A stretch of DNA of 64,000 bases, taken from positions 1 to 64,000 of the forward strand of contig JAEETM010000005.1 in the NCBI GenBank assembly GCA_016290335.1. Reading direction: 5' to 3'. Below are positions 57,806 to 64,000 of the stretch, in pieces. The stretch comes from Treponema sp. Lineage in GTDB: Bacteria; Spirochaetota; Spirochaetia; Treponematales; Treponemataceae. Numbering within the stretch: position 1 is the first letter of the stretch; each line of letters starts with the position of its first letter. A program made the translations under genes and the position numbers. The notes under the pieces were generated by a model, which was not told the DNA's origin, did no database searches, and worked only from the letters and a program-made list of their open reading frames with translations.

Positions 57806-57820
57806 AGGGGGATGGTTAGT

Positions 57821-58090
57821 ATGGAAGTAAAGAACAACACTTATTCAGAGTTTCTTGAGTTTAGAGTACAGGATGTAGTTTCAGAAAATGCAAAAGATTT
57901 TATCACTAAATCAGGTTATACTGCAGAACAGCTCAGTTATAGAACTAATTTATCTGTAGCTACAATCAATCGCCTTAAAGCCGGTGAACATCTTTCCATC
58001 CAGAGTATATGCGCACTTGCCGAAGCCTTGAACCGCGACCCCCTCGACTTTTTTCACGAACGAAAACAAAGTTATAAAAATAATCTGTAA
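57821..58090 (+). CDS. Small XRE-family helix-turn-helix protein
   Basis: The start is taken as the ATG at 57821, nine bases after AAAGGGGG; an ATG at 57812 directly abuts that site and is less likely. The 89-residue protein has a helix-turn-helix near residues 30-70 (TAEQLSYRTNLSVATINRLK, then GEHLSIQSICALAEALN), the Cro/C1 pattern. Such proteins are often controllers of restriction-modification genes or antitoxins. It is cotranscribed with the methylase-like gene (15-base gap), so it may repress that operon through the hairpin at 55988. It could also act on the inverted repeat eight bases downstream of its own stop. Confidence 0.85.
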   Translation: MEVKNNTYSEFLEFRVQDVVSENAKDFITKSGYTAEQLSYRTNLSVATINRLKAGEHLSIQSICALAEALNRDPLDFFHERKQSYKNNL

Positions 58091-58097
58091 CATAATT

Positions 58098-58133
58098 GTG
58101 TTTCGTGTTATTATAATAAAAAACACGAAACAC
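58098..58133 (+). promoter_or_regulatory. Perfect 12-bp inverted repeat around a -10, probable operator
   Basis: GTGTTTCGTGTT (58098-58109) and AACACGAAACAC (58122-58133) are exact inverted repeats. The 12-base spacer contains most of TATAAT (58112-58117), so a bound repressor would cover the promoter of the gene at 58150; as a hairpin it has no U-tract, which argues against a terminator. The right arm adjoins the AGGAGA ribosome site. Confidence 0.7.
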
Positions 58134-58149
58134 AGGAGAAGTGAAAAAA

Positions 58150-58896
58150 ATGAGTAAAATGAAAAAAAGCTTTGTTTTTGTACTGGCAGTTTTGTTTTTT
58201 GCTGTAAATATGTATGCAGAAAAGATTTATGTTAGTTCTGATGGATACTATAAATATCATTTTGCGGATGATTTTTCAGAATATAAATATCTGGACCCGG
58301 AAACTAACACTTTTTCAGAAGTAGTAACCGTTCAAAAATCAGAAAAAAACGGAATTGAGTTCTGGAAGGTTGCCGGCAATGAATATGTTATGCTTGCTGC
58401 AAAGGATTATTTTCTGATGCAGGATTATCAGGACTTGTTCATTTTTGTAAAAGACTATGATAGTTACTGGGCAAATGAACCGGAAGTAAGCGCTTATTAT
58501 GAAGCAAGCTCCGAAAAGAAAAGCGGTTCAAAACAGTTTGGTGCCCTTAATCTTCTTTATTTCAGCTTTGAACCATGGATTTCCAATTCAGACAAAGCCG
58601 GCGTTGGCGAAAGCATTAAAGTTGAATCAGAAATAGAGTTCGACCAGTTCAGAATCGTTAACGGCTTTATTGATTTAAAAAAGCCAAAGAATTATTCAGA
58701 ATATGGCCGCGCAAAAACTCTTAAGGTTTACGATAAAAACAACACCTCTCTCGGTACCTTCGAAATAAAAGATGTAAGTTCCATTCAGGAGTTCAAGCTT
58801 CCGTCTAAAACAAAGTCAATCAAAATCGAAATTGCCGATACCTACAAAGGCGACAAATACAACGAAGTTGCCATCTCTGTTTTGCAGTGCTACTAA
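58150..58896 (+). CDS. Secreted protein with discoidin-like glycan-binding domain
   Basis: The ATG at 58150 is ten bases after AGGAGA; the GTG at 58141 is too near the ribosome site. A signal peptide (hydrophobic core FVFVLAVLFFAV, cut after MYA) exports the 248-residue protein. The N-terminal part is an unassigned WD/Y-rich region. The C-terminal 100 residues (EFDQFRIVNGFIDLKKPKNY, KTLKVYDKNN, KTKSIKIEIADTYKGDKYN) match the discoidin-like domain annotated as NADase-type glycan-binding, a beta-sandwich fold seen in several Treponema secreted proteins. It may bind sugars at the cell surface. The gene is behind a strong inverted repeat and has its own promoter; it is unlikely to be part of the methylase operon. 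Confidence 0.75.
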   Translation: MSKMKKSFVFVLAVLFFAVNMYAEKIYVSSDGYYKYHFADDFSEYKYLDPETNTFSEVVTVQKSEKNGIEFWKVAGNEYVMLAAKDYFLMQDYQDLFIFVKDYDSYWANEPEVSAYYEASSEKKSGSKQFGALNLLYFSFEPWISNSDKAGVGESIKVESEIEFDQFRIVNGFIDLKKPKNYSEYGRAKTLKVYDKNNTSLGTFEIKDVSSIQEFKLPSKTKSIKIEIADTYKGDKYNEVAISVLQCY

Positions 58897-58919
58897 TCGT
58901 GTAAGAGGTTATAAAAAAA

Positions 58920-59663
58920 ATGAAAGAACAAATCCGCTTTTTTGAAGAAATTGCTGCAAATGCGCATGTGGCATTAAACGTTATGCAGTATGACGGCTGG
59001 ATTATGAGGTTTGCAAACGGTTATTCAGGGCGGGCTAATTCAATCAGTGTGCTTTACCCTTCGACTTTACCGATTGAAGAAAAAGTAGCGTATTGCGAAA
59101 AGTGTTATGCAAAGCAGGGCTTGCCGGCAAACTTTAAGCTTACCCAGGGTGATGAAGAGTTTTCTGATTTTCTTGCAACCCGCGGGTATAAGGTTGTGAC
59201 TCCGACGGATATAATGGTGCTTGATGATTTAGCTGTTGGCGGAGAAGCCTTTTTTTCCGATTGTTTTTTTTCTGATAAACCGGATGAATGGCTTCCTTAT
59301 TTTTTTGAATACGAAAAGCTTACAGATGAGAAAAATCAGAACACCTTCCGCCAGATGCTTTCAAAAGTAATGGTTGATACAATTTACTGCTCTGTAATTT
59401 ATAAAGGAAGAGTTGTTGCCTGTGCCGCAACAGCAATAGAGCAGGGCTATGCGCTTATTCATTATGTGATTGTAGATTCAACTGTTCGTGGTCTTGGTCT
59501 GGGCGAAAAGCTTTGCCGCGCAATTATTGCAAAAGCAAAAGAACACGGAGCCGAGCATGCTTACCTTCAGGTAGTTCAGACTAACGAAATTGCAATGAAT
59601 CTTTATAAAAAGCTTGGTTTTAAAAAGCTGTATTCGTACTGGTACATGAAGAAGGCGGATTAG
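58920..59663 (+). CDS. GNAT-family N-acetyltransferase
   Basis: The 247-residue protein has a C-terminal GNAT domain with the acetyl-CoA motif VDSTVRGLGLGEKLCRAII (the R-G-x-G-x-G pattern near residues 187-193) and the usual ending NEIAMNLYKKLGFKK-YSYWYM. The N-terminal half (about 1-120) is the divergent extension typical of two-lobed GNAT proteins. It transfers acetyl from acetyl-CoA to an amine; the substrate is unknown. The ATG follows GAGG by about ten bases. It begins 23 bases after the upstream secreted-protein gene on the same strand, which may be read through. Confidence 0.88.
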   Translation: MKEQIRFFEEIAANAHVALNVMQYDGWIMRFANGYSGRANSISVLYPSTLPIEEKVAYCEKCYAKQGLPANFKLTQGDEEFSDFLATRGYKVVTPTDIMVLDDLAVGGEAFFSDCFFSDKPDEWLPYFFEYEKLTDEKNQNTFRQMLSKVMVDTIYCSVIYKGRVVACAATAIEQGYALIHYVIVDSTVRGLGLGEKLCRAIIAKAKEHGAEHAYLQVVQTNEIAMNLYKKLGFKKLYSYWYMKKAD

Positions 59664-59866
59664 ACAGTATCCTTGTATCAGGAAATAATTGTTTTTGCAT
59701 CGTCAACTTTGTATGGTCGTAAACACAGCATATTTATCCTCACTAAGAATTATATAGAAAGTAGATATTTAAATCAAAAGCACTACATTAAAAGCACTAT
59801 GGGTTTAAATTATTAAGGATATTGTTTATACTTCTTACACAACATTTAAAAATAGGAGATTTAAAA

Positions 59867-62800
59867 ATGCGTAATATTCGAAAATACCTGCTGGTATTAA
59901 TTCCATTCGTTTTATTTTCATGTACAAGCTTTGTTGAACCGACTGAAAATAAAGAAGAAATCATAACATACAAAATTGAATATGAGCTTAATGGCGGAGC
60001 CTGGAAAAGCGGTTTTTCTGCCCCAGTTACATACACTAAAGAAAATGAAGTAATTCTTCCTACCGCAGATAATGTTTCTAAAATCGGTTATGTTTTTGGC
60101 GGATGGTTTGAAGCTGCTGATTTTTCTGGTACAGCTCAGGATAGAATCAAAAAAGGAACAAAAGGAAATAAAACTTTTTATGCAAAGTGGACTGAATCAA
60201 ACAATACGCGGTATGTGGTAAAACACTTTTTGCAGAATGAAAGCGACGATGAGTATACCGAATCAGCAGGTGATGTTCAAAATCTGACAGGAAAAACTGG
60301 TGGCGAAACTGTGGCTGCTGCTAAAACTTATGAAGGCTTTACTGTAAAGGATTTTACTCAGGAAAAAATTGCAGCAGATGGAAGTACGGTTGTCAATATC
60401 TATTATAATAGAAATATAATTACTTATACATTCAATCCAAACGGTGGTAACTGGAACAACAGCACAGAAAACAAAACTGTAAGCGGTCGTTATGGCGCAG
60501 CAGTTGCAGCTCCTGCAAATCCAGAGCTTACAGGTTATACCTTTGAAAAATGGGATATACCGGTTCCAGAAACTTTTGGTACAGAAAACAAAAACTTTAC
60601 TGCAAGCTATACGGTAAATACAAATACGCCTTACACGGTTCAGCACTTTAAGCAGAATGTAAATGATAATGATTACACGCTGGTAGAAGGTGATACGAAC
60701 TTATTGGCAGGAACAACAGCTGGTCCAACAAATGCCAAAGCAAACAGTTATGAAGGTTTTACAGTACAGCCATTTACACAAGGAATAATCGCTGCGGACG
60801 GAAGTACTTTAATCAAAATCTATTATAACAGAAATACGATAACTTATACCTTCAATGCAAATGGTGGTAACTGGAATAACAGTACAGAAATCAAAACAGT
60901 AAGCGGACGTTATGGCGCAGTTGTTACAGCTCCTGAAAATCCATTGCTTATCGGTTATACATTCAACGGCTGGAATGTAACGGTTCCTGCGGAATATGGA
61001 TTAACAGATTTATCATTTAATGCCACATGGCTTGCAAGCAATGAAACTCCATATACGGTTGAGCATTGGAAGCAGAATATTGATGATGACAATTACACTA
61101 TTGCAGAAAGCGATACTCAATCATTGACAGGTACCACTGCTGCTCAGACGAATGCTGCTGCAAACAGTTATGTAGGGTTCACTGTTCTGCAGTTTGCACA
61201 AGATACGATTGCAGCAGATGGAAGCACAGTAATCAAAATCTACTACAACAGAAATACAACAGTTTATATGTTCAATCCAAACGGTGGTAACTGGAATAAT
61301 TCAACAGAAAACAAAACTGTGAATGGACGTTATGGCGCAACAGTTACAGCTCCAGCAAATCCGGCACTTACCGGTTATACATTCAATGGTTGGAATGCAA
61401 CAGTACCATCATTCTTTGGAACAGAAAATGCAACCTTTACGGCAAGCTGGACTCCAAATACAAATACGTCATATATAGTTGAACACTGGAAACAGAATAT
61501 TTCCGACGATAATTACACCCTTGAAGAAAACGATACACAATCATTGACAGGTACAACTGCAGCACAGACAAATGCCGTTGCAAACAGTTATGATGGATTT
61601 ACTGCGCAAACCTTCGCTCAGAAAACAATCGCTGCAGATGGAAGCACTTTAATCAAAATCTTCTATAACAGAAATACAATCACTTATACTTTCAATCCAG
61701 ATGGTGGTCACTGGAATTACAATACGGAAAATAAAATTGTAAGCGGACGTTATGGTGAAAATTTTACAGTTCCTGCAAATCCAGCACGCATGGGTTATAC
61801 CTACAACAGCTGGGATGTAGAAATACCATCAACTTTTGGAACAGAAAATGCAACCTTTACAGCAGTGTGGGACCCAAATACAAACACAAGATATATTGTT
61901 CAGCATTGGATTCAGAATGTTAGTGGTGACGACTATACCACTCAAGCTATAAATGACGAGTATAAAGTAGGAACCACAGGGACACTAACAGAGGCTTCTG
62001 CAAAAGGCTATACAGGTTATACTCCTCAGGAAATTACACAGGAAACAATCGCTCCAGACGGAAGTACTGTAGTAAGGGTTTACTATGATAGAAATACAAT
62101 CATCTATACCTTCAATGCAGACGGTGGTAACTGGAACGGTAACACGGAAGCAAAAATTGTAAGTGGACTTTATGGTTCTCAAGTTACAGCGCCTGAAAAT
62201 CCGAGCCGGGCAGGTTATTCTTTTGTAGAATGGAATCAGAACATACCACAAACATTTGGTTATCTTCCTAAATCTTTTACAGCACGATGGAGTTCGGCAA
62301 ATGTAGTTTCGGTTTCTGTGGTTTCTACAGATATTAGTGTGACATCAACTGCGACAGGAAATGATATTACCTTTACAGCCGAAGAATGTGATTCTTATTG
62401 CTGGTTTATGGATGATGTGGAAATTGGTAATTCAAGAACTTGTACTGTAAATAAGGTGGGACTTACAAAGGGGTATTATACAATCACTTTGATGGCAGAA
62501 AAAGCAGGACAGTACTATTCATATTGTGCGCAGTTCTATGTTGATTACGCTATTGCAAATGCAGCAACAATTGAAAATACCATTGCAGGAATGACACAAA
62601 CCGGAATAATAAAAGTAACAGGAGCATTAAATACTGAAAATATCCGTACTATAAACTCTGCATTAAAAGCGCTTAAAGAAGCTCAGCCTCAGGTTTTAGT
62701 TGCTTTGGATTTATCGCAGGTTACAGGACTTACAAGTTTGGAAAATGCAGGTGCAAATACAAATGAAAAACCAGATCTTGAAACACACTCTTTCTACAAA

Positions 62801-63175
62801 TGTACAAACCTCAGCGAAATTATACTTCCAAATAGTCTGGCAACGATTGGAGAAAAAGCGTTCCTTGGTTGTGAAAATCTTAAAATGGTAACAATTCAAA
62901 ATGGTGTAACAGAAATTGCCATGTATGCTTTCCAGAATTGTAAAAAAATTCTTTCAATCACAATTCCAGCAAGTGTAAATAACATAATTAAATATGCTTT
63001 CTACAATTGTACATCGCTTAACTCAGTTACGTTTGGTAATATTTCAGGCTGGTATAGTGCATTAAGAGACGATCATACTGATGGTGTATTGTTAGAAGTT
63101 TCTGCCAGTGATAAAGCTCAAAATGCTGAATTGGTTAAAACGAATTATAATCGTCATTTGTTCACGAATAATTAA
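59867..63175 (+). CDS. InlB/MucBP-repeat lipoprotein with BspA-type leucine-rich repeats
   Basis: The start is the ATG at 59867 with AGGAGA seven bases before; an upstream in-frame start at 59822 would displace the signal peptide. The lipobox VLFSC puts the lipid anchor at residue 19. One InlB B-repeat-like unit (about residues 35-110) is followed by five tandem units of exactly 140 residues, each a MucBP-like part (YTVQHFKQN, DGSTLIKIYYNRN) plus an InlB-like part (TFNANGGNWNNSTE, GYTFNGW). Then come a small Ig-like segment (about 810-890), a helical linker (GALNTENIRTINSALKALKE) and three to four BspA-type leucine-rich repeats (IGEKAFLGCENLKMVTI). The protein, 1,103 residues long, is predicted to be a surface adhesin or host-contact protein. 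It heads an operon with the next lipoprotein gene. Confidence 0.9.
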   Translation: MRNIRKYLLVLIPFVLFSCTSFVEPTENKEEIITYKIEYELNGGAWKSGFSAPVTYTKENEVILPTADNVSKIGYVFGGWFEAADFSGTAQDRIKKGTKGNKTFYAKWTESNNTRYVVKHFLQNESDDEYTESAGDVQNLTGKTGGETVAAAKTYEGFTVKDFTQEKIAADGSTVVNIYYNRNIITYTFNPNGGNWNNSTENKTVSGRYGAAVAAPANPELTGYTFEKWDIPVPETFGTENKNFTASYTVNTNTPYTVQHFKQNVNDNDYTLVEGDTNLLAGTTAGPTNAKANSYEGFTVQPFTQGIIAADGSTLIKIYYNRNTITYTFNANGGNWNNSTEIKTVSGRYGAVVTAPENPLLIGYTFNGWNVTVPAEYGLTDLSFNATWLASNETPYTVEHWKQNIDDDNYTIAESDTQSLTGTTAAQTNAAANSYVGFTVLQFAQDTIAADGSTVIKIYYNRNTTVYMFNPNGGNWNNSTENKTVNGRYGATVTAPANPALTGYTFNGWNATVPSFFGTENATFTASWTPNTNTSYIVEHWKQNISDDNYTLEENDTQSLTGTTAAQTNAVANSYDGFTAQTFAQKTIAADGSTLIKIFYNRNTITYTFNPDGGHWNYNTENKIVSGRYGENFTVPANPARMGYTYNSWDVEIPSTFGTENATFTAVWDPNTNTRYIVQHWIQNVSGDDYTTQAINDEYKVGTTGTLTEASAKGYTGYTPQEITQETIAPDGSTVVRVYYDRNTIIYTFNADGGNWNGNTEAKIVSGLYGSQVTAPENPSRAGYSFVEWNQNIPQTFGYLPKSFTARWSSANVVSVSVVSTDISVTSTATGNDITFTAEECDSYCWFMDDVEIGNSRTCTVNKVGLTKGYYTITLMAEKAGQYYSYCAQFYVDYAIANAATIENTIAGMTQTGIIKVTGALNTENIRTINSALKALKEAQPQVLVALDLSQVTGLTSLENAGANTNEKPDLETHSFYKCTNLSEIILPNSLATIGEKAFLGCENLKMVTIQNGVTEIAMYAFQNCKKILSITIPASVNNIIKYAFYNCTSLNSVTFGNISGWYSALRDDHTDGVLLEVSASDKAQNAELVKTNYNRHLFTNN
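60206..62305 (+). repeat. Five tandem 420-bp repeats coding for MucBP-InlB modules
   Basis: Equivalent points (the ACG/ACT codon before the YxVxHxxQN motif) fall at 60206, 60626, 61046, 61466 and 61886, exactly 420 bases apart each time. DNA similarity is high among units 2-4 and lower in the first and last. Confidence 0.92.
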
Positions 63176-63189
63176 AAAGGGGAAGAAAG

Positions 63190-64000
63190 ATGAAAAAAAT
63201 GAATATATTAAAAAAAGCAGCAATTTTATTTTCGGCAATAGCAGTATTATCATGTTCGGACATTACAGAGACTTCAGTTGAAAAAGCCTATATAAAGCTG
63301 ACGGTAACAACTGATGGTGTAGAATCGGTAACTGCAAACGAGCGTACAGCATTGCCTGATATTTCTGGAACAGATTTGAGTGATTTTGTCCTTACTGGAG
63401 TTTATACAGATGAGGATTCAAATGAAACTTCGGCAAGTCAGAATCTTGGAAGTTGGTCAACACTAACACAGTTACAGGAAGCTGCAATAGCTGTTTCAAA
63501 GGGAGACTGGACTTTTACGCTTACTGCAAATTGTGGTGGAACTACACTTGAAGGAACTTCATCAAAGAGAATATATGTGGGCGATAATTCACTTTCTTTT
63601 AGTTTAAGGATAACTGACAGGGGAAATGGAAACGGTGGATTTGCCATTACGCTTTCTTATGCAGATGCAGAAAATGCATCTTCTGTTTCGTATGCTACAG
63701 CAACTCTTGAAAACTTAAATGGAAGTTCTGTAACAGGTTTTAATGCTCAAACACTTACTCCTTCAAATGGAACTGTTTCATACAGTGCAGAAAATATTCC
63801 TGTTGGTGCATACTGGGCTAAGATAAAGCTTTTTGCAGCAAGTGGTGCCGAAATGGCTTTTTACCGAGACATTGTTCAGATTTCAACAGGATGTACTTCA
63901 ACAGATGCCCCAGAGATTGAAAATCTTAATGCTCTTTATAATGTTACTTATCATTTGAATAATGGAACGCTTCCAGAGGGAACAATCTTGCAGGCAACTG
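63190..64000 (+). CDS. Lipoprotein with InlB-like repeat start, truncated by window end
   Basis: The ATG at 63190 follows AAGGGGA, 14 bases after the previous stop. The signal peptide ends in VLSC near residue 22, so this is another predicted lipoprotein. After the cysteine come about 220 residues of beta-rich sequence with a Ser/Thr-rich character (FTLTANCGGTTLEG, FSLRITDRGNGNG, SYSAENIPVGAYWAKIKLF) that resemble a domain found in Treponema lipoproteins; the window ends as an InlB-like repeat begins (NVTYHLNNGTLPEGT). 270 codons are visible and the frame is still open. It is probably cotranscribed with the upstream InlB/MucBP lipoprotein. Confidence 0.85.
   Translation, partial: MKKMNILKKAAILFSAIAVLSCSDITETSVEKAYIKLTVTTDGVESVTANERTALPDISGTDLSDFVLTGVYTDEDSNETSASQNLGSWSTLTQLQEAAIAVSKGDWTFTLTANCGGTTLEGTSSKRIYVGDNSLSFSLRITDRGNGNGGFAITLSYADAENASSVSYATATLENLNGSSVTGFNAQTLTPSNGTVSYSAENIPVGAYWAKIKLFAASGAEMAFYRDIVQISTGCTSTDAPEIENLNALYNVTYHLNNGTLPEGTILQAT

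Noticed and set aside
59777..59799. Direct repeat AAAAGCACTA in the gap before the InlB lipoprotein gene
   Set aside because: Two 10-base copies in A/T-rich DNA with no linked structure; could be chance.

Overview
The window looks like a chromosomal segment of a low-GC spirochaete, most likely a host-associated Treponema. I infer this from several lipoproteins with short lipoboxes (IISC, ILSC, LFSC), BspA/InlB-type surface repeats, a six-helix chemotaxis receptor and A/T-rich codon use. No rRNA, tRNA, CRISPR array, transposase or origin was found.

Layout. 1-2434: the C-terminal end of a SpoU/TrmH-type RNA methylase, an internally deleted nitroreductase remnant, and a divergently oriented chemotaxis receptor. 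2670-5266: a tldD-tldE pair. 5355-6765 (minus strand): an operon whose leader is a preQ1-I-type riboswitch, followed by a queuosine-precursor transporter (YhhQ family) and a histidine phosphatase. 7053-47704: two tandem paralogous genes of about 20 kb each, encoding lipoproteins of about 6,785 and 6,644 residues built from dozens of Ig-like modules; they fill almost two thirds of the window. 47738-50572 (minus strand): an iron-type alcohol dehydrogenase plus aldehyde dehydrogenase operon with its own promoter and terminator. 50616-55949: an unknown protein, a MoxR-type AAA ATPase, a VWA protein and a large AAA+ ATPase, with a shared 31-bp element before at least two of the units. 56030-58090: a fused methylase-like/specificity-subunit protein whose NPPF-type catalytic motif is altered, followed by a small XRE-type regulator. 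58098-58896: a secreted protein behind a perfect 12-bp inverted repeat. Then a GNAT acetyltransferase (58920-59663) and two lipoproteins with InlB/MucBP-like repeats (59867 to the window end).

How the genes fit together. The outer parts are ordinary metabolism and signalling. The distinctive content is surface architecture (two giant Ig lipoproteins and two InlB-type lipoproteins) and one NTPase/VWA/methylase-like neighbourhood that could be a conflict or regulatory system. A family of 27-bp palindromic elements (4010, 5270, 6739, and a diverged copy at 27414) is scattered between genes, with compensating changes in the stems.

The giant paralogues are a mosaic: some internal blocks are almost identical at DNA level while the ends are clearly diverged, which points to gene conversion or repeat-driven recombination. 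All functions are read from sequence motifs without database searches.
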